Under the pieces are notes generated by a model. It did no database searches. It was not told where the DNA came from and saw only the letters and a list, made by a program, of their open reading frames with translations. A stretch of 64,000 nt of DNA from Crossaster papposus (lineage: Eukaryota; Echinodermata; Asteroidea; Velatida; Solasteridae): contig JBAIAA010001152.1 in NCBI GenBank assembly GCA_037893245.1, forward strand, positions 186,001 through 250,000, read 5' to 3'. Position numbers and translations under genes: made by a program. The first letter of the stretch is position 1; every line of letters starts with the position of its first letter. Shown in pieces: positions 1-11,790 of the stretch.

Positions 1-555
1 TTTCTTAACGTTTGCTATATTTAAGAAGATTGAAATTTCTTCTTTCCCATGATACCTTAATCTTGTATATTCTATGGATATTTATGTTTCAAACTGCCAA
101 ACGAAAAAAGGACGAACTTTACAAGCGATTATCTCGAAAGTTTGTTCAGACCGTGAAAGGCTCAATTTGCCTCTTCGTGAAAACGGTGACGAAATATCCA
201 CCAGCGCATGACATTCTGCGGACGTTGGAGAAACAAACAGTGGTGCTGCTGTGTACACGTGTTTACTATGCACACATTAAATCGTCTCCACAGCGTAAAA
301 TGCGTATCCATACAAATGTACGTGTCCATGCCACAAAATATCTGCCGTGTTGAACGTAACAACCACGTTTTTCTTTGTCATTTCTCGGGAAAGAAAAGGT
401 TTATTTTCTTTCAAAGTATCTACGTACATGTACAAATGGGTACATGGGTACAAATTGTAAACAATCCAAAACAAGACATTAAGAGATTTCAGGGTGAAAT
501 ACCCCTTTAACCGAATGTTAACTATTGTAAAGTTCAAACCTGCTGGTGTAAACTT
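1..555. other. unassigned flank, no gene seen
   Basis: No open frame here has a recognisable domain or convincing splice sites. Short open frames exist on both strands, as expected for AT-rich DNA. A small TACATG-rich patch lies near 420-455. Confidence 0.5.
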
Positions 556-996
556 TGCTGTGTGCGCATACCCTGCTGTGTGCGCATACCCTGCTGTGTG
601 CGCATACCCTGCTGTGTGCGCATACCCTGCTGTGTGCGCATACCCTGCTGTGTGCGCATACCCTGCTGTGTGCGCATACCCTGCTGTGTGCGCATACCCT
701 GCTGTGTGCGCATACCCTGCTGTGTGCGCATACCCTGCTGTGTGCGCATACCCTGCTGTGTGCGCATACCCTGCTGTGTGCGCATACCCTGCTGTGTGCG
801 CATACCCTGCTGTGTGCGCATACCCTGCTGTGTGCGGTGCGCATACCCTGCTGTGTGCGGTGCGCATACCCTGCTGTGTGCGGTGCGCATACCCTGCTGT
901 GTGCGGTGCGCATACCCTGCTGTGTGCGGTGCGCATACCCTGCTGTGTGCGGTGCGCATACCCTGCTGTGTGCGGTGCGCATACCCTGCTGTGTGC
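556..996. repeat. two-stage minisatellite: 18-bp unit changing to a 23-bp unit
   Basis: Fifteen uninterrupted 18-bp units (TGCTGTGTGCGCATACCC) occupy 556-825. Seven 23-bp units follow at 826-986, in which GTGCG is extended by a 5-bp insertion (GTGCGGTGCG), and then a partial unit. Copies within each block appear identical. Because 18 is divisible by 3, all frames stay open on both strands, giving low-complexity Cys/Ala/Tyr/Pro or His/Ser/Arg reading frames that I regard as artefacts. Confidence 0.95.
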
Positions 997-3285
997 AAAA
1001 AACTTAGACAATTGTTTTCTCGGATACAGCATTTGGGTGTTTACATAAATGTGGAGGCCAAAGTGTGACATTAGGGGTCAAATTTTAAAATAATTATATG
1101 AAACTCAGCTTCACCTGGTTTTGTAGTCTAGGGTTTACATTTTGTCAAAAACAAAACCATTTTCCTGTAACATGATTCGTTTTAGAGTAAGAACATTTTA
1201 AAACAGCACTTGGGACACAAATTCCACCTGTAACAGTGACACCAAATTGTTTATTTGTTTCAGAGCTCTTACCAGCATATTGTTGACATATGGTAATGAC
1301 ATGTTGCTTTTCATACAACTATTTGCAACTTATTTAAGTTCAAAAATAACTTTCACACTATTTTTGTTCAACATTAGTTGAAAATCGAATATCAAGTTTC
1401 ACAAAATTCACCATATTATGGCAATTTACTCTCACTGGGCATGAAATTGTCATATCTTAAGACACATTCATTTGTTTTTCTCTGAAATCACATTTGGCGG
1501 CACAAGCAGCAACTATGAAGAGCCATTAAAGTTTAAAACACCACTAGAAAGCATGTAATTGGAAGTACAGTCTGGTGTTTACCGACATTTCACCTGTAAC
1601 GCTGACACCAAATATTTGGTGTCACGGTTACGGAGTGACACTCCTAATAAACTAAACTAAACTATACTAAACTTACACTGGTACTTAATAACTTTATTTC
1701 AGCAATTGATTTGATTCACTTGAAGATAAATCTGAGCGTCACAGCTTTGATTTGCATTTTTCTCTGGGCAAGTTAGCTAAAAACTTCTGCCAGTGGTATA
1801 ATAACATATTGTGTGAGGTCAATTTGTTTACATATTTGACATTCGAGTAAAGAAATTGTCTTCATTGATGAATTTTACTTTTCTGTTTGTCTCAGATTGA
1901 CATTAACAAGTTAACTTGTTGCTTTCAAACCCTAACAGTCCTCAACCCTGTACCTGTTGGAGGATTGAGGACTGTTAGGATTTGGAGATATTTATCATTT
2001 TACCTGTAACGCTGACACCATATATGGGTGTTTACAAACAAATACAATTATTCTGTAATAATATTTAAAGCACATTTATTTTTTAAGCAAAGTATCAACA
2101 AGTAACTATTTTTGAAGTCTACAAAGAAGAATTGGTTAGAAATTGTTAAAATTTCTTTTCATGATGATGAAGATTCGCGCACCATTCCGTAACATTTTGT
2201 GTCAGCACCTTTTACGGTGTGAAACGTCTTTACAAATCATTACTACATTAAAACATAACCAAAAGAGTTGCATAAAGCAACATTTTGTATTGTATTTGGC
2301 TCCAACTTTTCAACAGAAAAGGGAAGAATGCTATTATTTACCGGGAATCGAGAAAATATCCCACCATATTCTGAAATGCTTGAGTATTTGGAGTCGTCCG
2401 ATTTCGTTACGGAGTGGTGTTTCGATGCACTAAAGAAAACACAAACTTATGACATTTTTATGAATGAGTATTACATGATACTACATCACATGATGTGGCC
2501 TCAGTTAGTGCCGTCTGCAAAATTTCTGCTCGAACTCCGGCACCTGCAGCCGGACTGAATTTGTTTTTCGTGTTGAGCTGGTTACGGAGTTGCCAGGTTA
2601 TCGGCGTGATCTACCCTTTTTCCGGGTCCGGCAAGGTGAGCTTCTAATTTAACTTTTACTTGTGAATAAAATGCGATAAAATGAGTCACTAGAATTGAAA
2701 TACAAAGTTTCGAATAATTTAGAAGTTGTATTTAATGACCCGATGCCATGTGTAGAGCATCGTGTAGCTTCCGTTTAACGCACGACCAATCTTGTGTTTG
2801 TGTTACGGCGTGTTCATTCTTAATCAATCTTATGATATTTATCATTAAATTACAATCATATTTTTATATGGAAATATTTTACGAAGCAGAGTTTTATTCA
2901 TGAACAATATTCTGTCCAATTGTGTCAGGCCTACACTAGCATGACTAGCTACATGTAGTCTGTGGCCCCGCACACATGCGCTGTAGGCTAAGGTCCATCA
3001 CTCAGTGCAATGAAATCAAATAGTTAAGAGGGCCTAATATTTCGATCTTAACAAGATCTTCTTCAGAGACTATAAAAAAAAAATATAAAAAAAAAAGAAA
3101 GAAAAAAGAAAAAAAAAAGGGATTTTTTTTACTTATTTCATGGAAATCATTCGGTCTCAAACTCGGCATGCAGGTATATTTATTATAGCGCATCGACATT
3201 TTCCGATTTAGGACTTTTCGAAGGTGTAGTTTGTCTCTGAATCTGCGTTATACATTTTTAAAAAGATCGCGATAAACGCAAAAAA

Positions 3286-3432
3286 CAATATGGCGGAACA
3301 AGTCTGCGCAGGCGTGCACAGCTCGTCGCACCAAACAACAGAGGGCGCTCTGCTAGTGCCCTCTGTTGTTCGGCGCTATGGGCGCAACGAGCTTTGTATG
3401 CCGCGCCTGCGCAGACTTGTTCCGCCATATTG
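3286..3432. repeat. short hairpin element at the centre of element A
   Basis: CAATATGGCGGAACAAGTCTGCGCAGGC-type sequence on the left is mirrored by GCCTGCGCAGACTTGTTCCGCCATATTG on the right, around a loop containing AGAGGGCGCTCTGCTAGTGCC. The same hairpin occurs in opposite orientation at 20801-20935, so it is an independent mobile or recurrent palindrome rather than just the apex of element A. Confidence 0.75.
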
Positions 3433-3887
3433 TTTTGTGTTTATCGCGAATTTGTTTAAAACTACAAGTGTAGGCCTAGCAATTGGGCAGAATATTGTTC
3501 GTGAATAAAACCCTGCTTCGTAAAATATAAATAGTTTGGTATCTCTCTAATGAATGTAGCATTATTGAAACATTTCCATATAAAAATATGATCGTAATTT
3601 ACTGATAATTATCATAAGATCGTTTTAAGAATGAACACGCCGTAACACGAACACGAGCGTGGTCGTGCGTTTAACGGAAGCTACACGATGCTCTACACAT
3701 GACATCGGGTCATTATTACAACTTCTAAAGAATTATAAACTTTGTATTTCAAATCTAGTGACCCATTTTATCGCATTTTATTCACAAGTAGAAGGTAAAT
3801 TAGAAGCTTACCTTGGATGACCCGGAAAAAGGGTAGATCACGCCGTAACCTGGCAACTCCGTAACCAGCTCAACACGAAAAACAAAT

Positions 3888-4274
3888 TCAGTCCGGCTGC
3901 AGGTGCCGGAGTTCGAGCGGGAATTTTGCAGACGGCACTAACTGAGGCCACATCATGTGATGTATCATGTGATACTCATTCATAAAAAAGAAATACATTT
4001 GTGTTTTCTTCAGCGCATCGAAACACCACTCCGTAACGAAATCGGATGACTCCAAATACTCAAGAATTTCGGAATATGTGGGATATTTTTTCAATCCCGG
4101 TAAATAATAGCATTCTACCCTTTTCTGTTGAAAAGTTGGTGCCAGATATGATAAAAAATGTTGCTTTTTGCAACTCTTTTGGTTATGTTTGAACGTAGTT
4201 ATTATTTGTAAAGACGTTTCACACCGTAACATATGCTGACACGAAATGTTACGGAGTGGTGCGCGAATTTTCAT
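3888..4274 (-). CDS. unrecognised 128-aa open frame in the right arm of element A
   Basis: The frame reads from MKIRAPLRN to LRHLQPD. The mirrored left arm (2143-2558, + strand) carries the same peptide but split by a frameshift. I recognise no domain. Two Cys (CQHMLRC) near the N-terminus and an acidic/aromatic stretch (EYLESSDFVTEW) can be seen. Conservation in both arms may simply reflect recent arm homogenisation, so a real product is doubtful. It could be a remnant of an element-encoded protein. Confidence 0.2.
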   Translation of the reverse strand: MKIRAPLRNISCQHMLRCETSLQIITTFKHNQKSCKKQHFLSYLAPTFQQKRVECYYLPGLKKYPTYSEILEYLESSDFVTEWCFDALKKTQMYFFFMNEYHMIHHMMWPQLVPSAKFPLELRHLQPD

Positions 4275-4656
4275 GATCCAGATTTTTTTTTTTTACAATT
4301 TTTTACCAATTCTCCTTATCAGACTTCAAAAATAGTTACTTGTTGATACTTTGCTTAGAAAATAAATGATATTTTAAATATTATTACAGATTAATTTTAT
4401 TTGTTTGTAATTAAGTTTTTGATGTCACATAAATTTCGCCAAAAAATTGGTGACTCCAAAACATTTACTAAAGTTTTAAAAAAATGTGCGGATTTATTTT
4501 GACAACTACTGACCCTAACATATTTACAGACAAATATGTTACTAAAAACCAAAAAAAAAAAAGTCATTGATCTTTGTTAATTTGCTTAAATTGGCAAAAT
4601 ACATTGCAAGTGCAAGAATTCACTACTGGCCTCCACGTTTATGTAAACACCCATTT

Positions 4657-5321
4657 GCAGAGCTAACAACTTCATCAGGTTGTTTGTCAAGCACCTTTTA
4701 AACAAAATATTTTGAGCACCTTTGCTGAACACTTCAAAGGATAAAAATGCTATCCCTTTAAGTTCTGTATTTGTTTAGTGTGCATGCTGTAATGGTGAGA
4801 AACATGCTGACTGAACACTCTGAACAGTAAACGCTGCTCCATCGCACAAGAGCTTAATCCTCCTTCCTACATGTATGAACACTTTTCTTCTAATCTGTTC
4901 ATTGTTGTGAGCAGAATAGCCTACACATTGCATTCACCAAATTTAGTCTTGTTTTTCCAGGTTGCATTGTAGCGCTACATGACCTTCTGCTCACGATTCT
5001 TAAAGAAAAAAACCCCCAAAACAACTGTTCGCGAAAGGTCTCAGTCAGAACAGGTTTTAACAGCTTTGATGTGTAACATTTTTCCCCTTTCAAATTTTCC
5101 TCTCAGTCAAATTGTCGCCTAACCTACTGGTACTGTACATGTACCAAAATAACACAACTCGGCAATATAGTGTACGATAGCTTGCAGGGTCTTGGCACTT
5201 CCAGAGTGATCCTGTGTCACAGCTCTGATACAGGTAGTTTGTTTATTAAAAAGGGTGTGTAGTCATTACTGAGAGACAGAAAGTCTGAGTTGGACTAAGA
5301 TACGGGATTGAAACGGTTGCA
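4657..5321 (+). promoter_or_regulatory. presumed upstream/5'-UTR region of the long isoform
   Basis: This is the non-repetitive interval between element A and the first coding exon. A weak TATA-like TTATTAAAAA at 5243-5252 lies about 20 bp before a pyrimidine-A start-like TCATTAC near 5263. An in-frame stop (TGA, 5286-5288) precedes the ATG at 5322. The transcription start cannot be fixed from sequence, and an additional upstream UTR exon is possible. Confidence 0.35.
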
Positions 5322-6032
5322 ATGGCTGAGAGACCGACATCTGACCACGCTGGGGCAGTCTTCCAAACACTGGGTGAGTCGCCTCGCCATGTACCCCGAA
5401 AGATGGGCTCAATGTTTGAGACTGTCGCTGGTGGTGGAAACTCGCTGCAGTTCTCCGAGGAAAAATCTAATTCTCAGTCTGTCCAAAAGGACGATAAGAA
5501 CTTAGACTCACCGCTCCACGGTCGCAAGCCAACGCGATCCATGTTTACCACCATTGAGGCCAACCAGGACAGCTTCCAATTCCCGTCTGAGCTTGGTGAG
5601 GGACGTCCACGTCGTCAAGATTCTAGCTCGACTGAGACAGATAGCTCTGCTTACTCCTCCCCTCGCCATGGGCGTAGCCGCATCAAGGGCTCCGTGTTTG
5701 AGGCTGTGGAGGGGGGAGGAAACTCACTCCAGTTTGATTCAGAAAGGAAGGTTGGAAGCGCCCAGCGGAGTGACTCGAGAACAAGCAACATGAGCGACTC
5801 CCCTAGGCACACCCCTCCAGATGCCGTCTTCAGCATCGTAGAGCAGGCCAGTGGTAACCTGGAAGCAGGCAAGGATCACAAGCGTGATCCATCACCGATC
5901 TTTGAGAGAACACCGCGGGTGAAGAACACGGCATCCCAGAGCAAGTCATGCGGCGGTGGTCCTGAAAGTTCTGATGGGGGAACTATACCCCGAGATATGA
6001 CCCTGAGCATGGTGCCGGTGGATGAAGATGCG
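5322..6032 (+). CDS. long first exon: disordered CRMP-A-like N-terminal extension (237 aa)
   Basis: The ATG is the first Met after an in-frame TGA 36 nt upstream and has a good context (GCAATGG). The exon ends GAT GCG|GTAATG in phase 0, matching exon 2. The peptide begins MAERPTSDHAG and is rich in Ser, Arg, Gly and Pro, so it is probably disordered and cytoplasmic, with no signal peptide. It carries four degenerate copies of an SPRHGR...SMFETVEGGGNSLQF-type motif at residues 19-44, 62-87, 112-138 and 159-182. Proline-directed sites (SP at 20, 63, 113, 160, 191; TP at 164, 197) are compatible with Cdk5/GSK3-type phosphorylation known for CRMPs. From memory, vertebrate CRMP2A and CRMP4-long also start with a MAER- or VPRxK-type segment holding one GMFxxVEG...DF motif. 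This is the basis for calling it CRMP-A-like. The frame continues 28 codons into the intron (stop at 6117-6119), which would give a truncated 265-aa product if unspliced. Confidence 0.85.
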
Positions 6033-7107
6033 GTAATGTATTTTGAACTATTGGTGTTTTCTCAAAAGTTGTGCATCACTATGCCTCTACATGTTTGTAG
6101 TTTCATTTGTACCATGTGATTAGTGTGTGTCAGGCATGACACGCGTGTATCATTGCAAGGAGTTGAAAGGCAATTTAAGTTTTCTTATTTATTTTTAGTT
6201 CTTACATAACGTGTACATTGCGTATATTGTACAAACAGTAGTAGACTGTACACAATGTTGATTTGTATCATGCACGAAAATCATATGAGAAATGCACTGC
6301 TAAAAATAGTATTCTTAAAACAAGAAAACAAATCTTATTTCATGAAACATTTTTCTTGCCTCTCCCTAGAAAAGATATTCTAGGCAGTGAGACCAGAAAA
6401 TATTTCTTGAAACAAGAATTATTTTCTTACAGGTATCAAGATAAGAAAATCAATTGTTTGCAGTGTGATTTATTTTCTTTTGTTTTATACTGTTTTTATC
6501 TCTACTACTTGTATCTCAATGGTGTACATCTTTTCTGTATTGTGTAATGTAGATTTTGTATGCTGCACCATTATATACTGGTACATGTACAGTTGTATGT
6601 TATTGCTTGCATTTTCCATTCATGTAAATTGTTGTGTAAATGTAGTCTCCTGTTGTGTTTTTATCAGTTTGCTCATAAACTGCTTGTTTCCTGTGCATAA
6701 TAAAGAACATACTGGTATTTAAACTGGGACTGCTGTGTTGACGATCACATTTCTGGTTTTATATAAATCAAAGACTTACAGTAGTATATTGTGTTTCCCT
6801 TTGTTATCGTACTATCGGTATTAACTCCGTAGACTTAAAATTACCACCAAAGGACAAAATTATTTAAAAACAAAAGACAAACACCCGAGGACTGAAAGGC
6901 TATTGTTCCTCTAACCCCAACCCCCTAGGCCTTACTTTGGGCTAAAGAACTGCATACTACAGAATACTACTTAGTATTTTGTAGCATTGGGTCTCTCCGT
7001 GACTGATGATTGGGTTACGTACTGACAGAGTACAGATACTGCCAACTACAAAATACTAATAGTGGCAATACATGTCAGTAATACTTACCTGGCAAAAAAT
7101 GCAGTAG
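6033..7107 (+). other. start of intron 1, with a possible intronic poly(A) signal
   Basis: This is AT-rich non-coding sequence. AATAAA at about 6700 is followed about 30 bp later by a GT-rich CTGTGTTG, a plausible cleavage and polyadenylation arrangement for a transcript retaining the intron. Around 6940-7060 there are several TAGTATTTTGTAG/CTACAAAATACTA words, probably an old MITE. No gene is seen. Confidence 0.4.
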
Positions 7108-7309
7108 TCCAGCCTTGACCCCTTGTGTCCCAAGTGACAATTTTTGCTGTAGAGTTTAGAACACCTTACACAGCATACATGGGCCATGCACACTCAGCAA
7201 GCAGAGGGACCCAATTGCTAAAAAGTACTACGAGTGCAATAAGGGGTGAAGTACCAAATACTAAAAAATACTACAGGCATTGCACACAAGTCAGTGAGAG
7301 TACTGCATA

Positions 7310-7339
7310 CTACTTTTTACTACTAGTAGTAAAAAGTAG
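7310..7339. repeat. 30-bp perfect palindrome (CTACTTTTTACTACT and its complement)
   Basis: The two 15-bp arms abut with no loop. The duplicate copy is at about 10726-10755, also perfect. The element name and function are unknown. Confidence 0.85.
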
Positions 7340-8230
7340 CATTAGGTAGGGTTAGGGTTAATGTGCTTCTGTCCTACGGCATTATGTAGTACTGTAAATG
7401 AAGAATGCACTTTGTACCGGTACGTAATTTGCAGTGTCTGTATTTGTGCAAAGTTTTATCAGTACACGTGCACTTGCAATGTGTACTGCGCTGCATCTTG
7501 TACACATACAACATCTGTACTTTGATTTTACTAACATGTTTTGGGGGTCATGCCGTGTTAAATCAAACGCCTTTTTGTGTCAATCCCACAATTTCTTTTT
7601 GAATTTAAATTAAACTTCAAGTTTTAGCGAAATCCGACCAGCGGTTTTACGTACTGTAAACGTACAATGTATCAAAGGACACGATACTGACTAACTTTCA
7701 TAATGCACAAAACGATCTTGACTTTCTCATTATGTTACTATTTGCAATCATTTTTTTATTTTAGATAATATTGTACCGTACAATACAGTACATCAGGTAC
7801 AATGGTACATGTACATGTACATGTACATGTACGTATGATGTACCGGTACATATGTATACTTTAAGAGATAAATGAAGATAACAAAATGTGTGAATACGGG
7901 ATGTTTCGTTTTAAATTCACGTTTACAAGCTTAAAAATGGCGTACACTGATTGAACAAAATTTCATTAAAATTTAACTAAATCAAGGACGTTAATATCCC
8001 TTATTTGATTTTATCACGTTGTGCATTATTACTTGAGTAAGTTAGAGACGAAATATACTGGCCCACAAATACGCACCTACCGGTACATGTAAAATGAACG
8101 CTATGATCTGCGTGTTCACGTTACGTATCGTTACACATCGTAATATAATAATCGTGATAATAAACTTGTCACACACGAAACGTTTGCCTTGATTTAAAAT
8201 TTATGGTGTTCGCGTCATTTTTGTAAACTA

Positions 8231-8345
8231 ACGTTTTTGTAACTAACGTTTTTGTAACTAACGTTTTTGTAACTAACGTTTTTGTAACTAACGTTTTTGT
8301 AACTAAGGTTTTTGTAACTAACGTTTTTGTAACTAACTTTTCAGT
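8231..8345. repeat. 15-bp minisatellite, 7 units (duplication copy 1)
   Basis: The unit is ACGTTTTTGTAACTA, with starts every 15 bp from 8231 to 8321 and a degenerate tail. One unit carries AAGG in place of AACG. It lies about 360 bp before the Harbinger-like MITE. Confidence 0.9.
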
Positions 8346-8705
8346 TCAGTCAAGTCAAGTCAAAGAAAATTATTTTCCTTCCTTTTTAACAACCAATCTG
8401 TGGGATACATGTACTTTATTTGGATGATCAAATACCAAGCTTGGAAATTCTGCACTCTTGCTAGCAAAGTACTGATTAAAGAAATTGTTCATAAACTCAT
8501 AAAAAATCAGGAACTGTCAGGAACTTGATGCCAAAAGTCAGGGGGGCCGGAAGGGGGTCGAAAAAAGTGCGCCACCAACGTTGAAATGTATCTCATTCAT
8601 TCTTCCACGCTCACGAGCCGCACATCTCATACATTAAATATGTATAGATCGCTACCTCGAAGCGCAGCATTGAAACACGTACTCATACACATACTCAACA
8701 CATAA

Positions 8706-9623
8706 GGCGTTTTCACACTATCTCAGTTTCGAACCGTGTTGAAACCAACCCGGTTCCAACCCTGTTCAGCATGGGTTGTTTTCGACACGGATCACGGAGA
8801 CGCAACGTTCACACTGTTCATGCCGCGAACCAGCCGCTAGTGAACCGTGTAACGTTCAATCCGGCTAGGGCCGCCGTGCATTCACACTACACAATTCTCA
8901 ACACGGATCACATTAAAAAAGGCGCGCTGTGATGATTTTCCCGATCCCACAATGCTTATAATCCCGCCTCAAATTTGTTAATTTATGCGGCACTGGCTGG
9001 GCGTTTTGTCGTGGATTCCCTGGCCTTCGAGATCCTCAGACATTTTCGTGAACACCTTATTTCTTGTCGTGCCGCCGCCCAGTTAAGTTGCGACTAAACC
9101 ACATCGTCTGACCAAATCGTCAACATGGCCTTTACTTCCTTGTCCTTTCTTTGTCTTTCAGCTTTATTGTCGGTCTTTTTAGGACCCATTTTCGAAGAAA
9201 ATTGAAGAGAAATGCCTGGATGCGTGTTGTTGCAGTTGTGTTTGGGGTTTGGTGAAGAACCACGTGTGTGCTAGCGCATTATGCACAACATGCGTGACGT
9301 GCCAGTACATGTATACACATGTACAAACATGTACACCAACACGCATGCATACATGTACAATATTTATTGACCTTGTACGGCGTGACCGATTTCTGTAGGA
9401 TTTCGCGCCACAACTCAACACGGATCGGCGGTAAGCGAACTCAACCCGGGGCGGTTCACACTATCATTTTCGACACGGTTCGAGCAAAAAAATGCGATTT
9501 CAATCCGGGTTGAGATTTTCAACCCTGGTCCCTACCAGGGTTGATTTCGATCCGGCTAGAGCGTGCTACCCTGGTTGGAACCGGGTTGAAATGTTAGTAG
9601 TGTGAAAAGGGGTTGAAAGCGCC
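8706..9623. mobile_element. PIF/Harbinger-like MITE, 918 bp (duplication copy 1)
   Basis: The ends GGCGTTTTCACACTATCTC and ...TAGTGTGAAAAGGGGTTGAAAGCGCC are imperfect inverted repeats. Longer complementary patches (CAACCCGGTTCCAACC / GGTTGGAACCGGGTTG) lie just inside. TAA flanks both ends (8703-8705, 9624-9626), the 3-bp TWA duplication expected of PIF/Harbinger. No transposase is present, so it is non-autonomous. The interior repeats ACACGGATC/GATCCG and TTCACACT words. Confidence 0.7.
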
Positions 9624-11646
9624 TAAACTCACATACACATAAATTTGCACTCGATGAGCTCCGTGCATCGCTCCCCGAATTCAGTGATTTCCGCTACGTC
9701 CGCAAAGCCAGATTCGTACAGTACAGGCATGGCGTAAACTTTCGCGTTTGAGAATTGGCAGAAACCATTTTTAACAAAACATTCAAAAAAAAAGGTCAAA
9801 TATCTAGAGGGATTTTTATTTAACTTTCAGGAATGAAAGATCTATTCCTAATTATTATGTTAGTGGAAAACAAATCAGAGGATGAACGATAATTTTTTTA
9901 TCATTATGTCGATATTTGTAGCCATTTTAGGGGAGACGTTTTGTAACGAAATTCCCACCTGGACCCATTCATACACGTTAGCTGCTGTAATAAACCAACG
10001 GAAAATTGTCGGTAATATTTTTACACATTTTATTTAAAACTAAGCACCTCAACAATTGAAAATTACTCTTTCAATATAAACTATTTTGTTTTCAGTGCTG
10101 TTAAAGAGAGAATTTTAACAGTATACATTGATTTTTTTAATGTTTAATGGTCATGTCACCTTTTTTTAAAATGGAGTGTACTGCGATCGCAAATGATTGC
10201 GCAACAGCCCTTCCGCCCCCTTCCCCCCCCTAAAAAGTCATTACATTGCATGAGAGCTCATGCAGTCTAACAGCTTCACCTCTGTATTCTCCATTATACA
10301 AACTGTTTACACTACAGTACCTGATGAGAAAGTCTGGCTGCTGACTCATTGTTTACATTATATAATGATATGAATTCCTCCAGGGCCTCATCTTGAATGA
10401 TCTACATTTTGTTCACATACATGTACACGTTTTATGTACAATCGTAAATTATTAGAGATGAGTTTGCTGTTCGTGCCAGTTACTGGTATGTGTATGGCAT
10501 GTCAGTGTAAACAAACATACATGTCCAGCCTTGACCCCTTGTGTCCCAAGTGACAATTTTTGCTGTAGAGTTTAGAACACCTTACACAGCATACATGGGC
10601 CATGCACACTCAGCAAGCAGAGGGACCCAATTGCTAAAAAGTACTAGGAGTGCAATAAGGGGTGAAGTACCAAATACTAAAAAATACTACAGGCATTGCA
10701 CACAAGTCAGTGAGAGTACTGCATACTACTTTTTACTACTAGTAGTAAAAAGTAGCATTAGGTAGGGTTAGGGTTAATGTGCTTCTGTCCTACGGCATTA
10801 TGTAGTACTGTAAATGAAGAATGCACTTTGTACCGGTACGTAATTTGCAGTGTCTGTATTTGTGCAAAGTTTTATCAGTACACGTGCACTTGCAATGTGT
10901 ACTGCGCTGCATCTTGTACACATACAACATCTGTACTTTGATTTTACTAACATGTTTTGGGGGTCATGCCGTGTTAAATCAAACGCCTTTTTGTGTCAAT
11001 CCCACAATTTCTTTTTGAATTTAAATTAAACTTCAAGTTTTAGCGAAATCCGACCAGCGGTTTTACGTACTGTAAACGTACAATGTATCAAAGGACACGA
11101 TACTGACTAACTTTCATAATGCACAAAACGATCTTGACTTTCTCATTATGTTACTATTTGCAATCATTTTTTTATTTTAGATAATATTGTACCGTACAAT
11201 ACAGTACATCAGGTACAATGGTACATGTACATGTACATGTACATGTACGTATGATGTACCGGTACATATGTATACTTTAAGAGATAAATGAAGATAACAA
11301 AATGTGTGAATACGGGATGTTTCGTTTTAAATTCACGTTTACAAGCTTAAAAATGGCGTACACTGATTGAACAAAATTTCATTAAAATTTAACTAAATCA
11401 AGGACGTTAATATCCCTTATTTGATTTTATCACGTTGTGCATTATTACTTGAGTAAGTTAGAGACGAAATATACTGGCCCACAAATACGCACCTACCGGT
11501 ACATGTAAAATGAACGCTATGATCTGCGTGTTCACGTTACGTATCGTTACACATCGTAATATAATAATCGTGATAATAAACTTGTCACACACGAAACGTT
11601 TGCCTTGATTTAAAATTTATGGTGTTCGCGTCATTTTTGTAAACTA

Positions 11647-11790
11647 ACGTTTTTGTAACTAACGTTTTTGTAACTATCGTTTTTGTAACTAACGTTTTTG
11701 TAACTAACGTTTTTGTAACTAACGTTTTTGTAACTAACGTTTTTGTAACTAACGTTTTTGTAACTAACGTTTTTGTAACTAACTTTTCAG
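11647..11790. repeat. 15-bp minisatellite, 9 units (duplication copy 2)
   Basis: This uses the same ACGTTTTTGTAACTA unit as at 8231, with starts every 15 bp from 11647 to 11767. It has two more units than the first copy, which shows length change since the large duplication. Confidence 0.9.

Larger units (their letters stand above)
1035..4652. mobile_element. element A: 3.6-kb foldback DNA transposon with 4-bp TSD
   Basis: The left end GGGTGTTTACATAAATGTGG and its reverse complement at the right end (about 26 bp, one mismatch) bound the unit. The tetranucleotide ATTT flanks both sides (1031-1034, 4653-4656). Most of the interior is one large inverted repeat. The stretch from about 2030 to 2950 reappears reversed at about 3450-4420, around a central hairpin at 3286-3432. 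The left arm has about 290 bp extra (around 2955-3240) and a unique outer segment at about 1063-2025. The word GTTACGG/CCGTAAC recurs many times in both arms, and CCTGTAACNNTGACACC occurs at about 1228, 1590 and 2003. No transposase is recognised. The 4-bp TSD would fit superfamilies such as Sola, Academ or Kolobok, but the family is not determined. Confidence 0.75.
7108..10523. repeat. tandem 3.4-kb duplication, copy 1
   Basis: The segment starting TCCAGCCTTGACCCCTTG is repeated directly and immediately at 10524, an offset of 3416 bp. The two copies differ by only scattered substitutions and by indels in short tandem repeats. The unit holds a 30-bp perfect palindrome, a 15-bp minisatellite, TACATG runs and a TAA-flanked MITE. 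It lies wholly in intron 1 of the DPYS/CRMP-like gene and contains no recognisable coding sequence. Confidence 0.95.

Noticed and set aside
494..1071. Long overlapping open frames on both strands (up to 264 codons)
   Set aside because: They are produced by the 18-bp minisatellite, whose unit length is divisible by 3 and lacks stops. No start context, splice sites or conservation signal supports a protein.
6263..6722. Phe/Tyr-rich open frames downstream of the long exon
   Set aside because: AT-rich composition gives hydrophobic frames by chance; no signal peptide-domain structure or splice support.
7125..7349. 74-codon open frame (also at 10541)
   Set aside because: It repeats only because of the tandem duplication, has no recognisable domain, and runs through a perfect palindrome.
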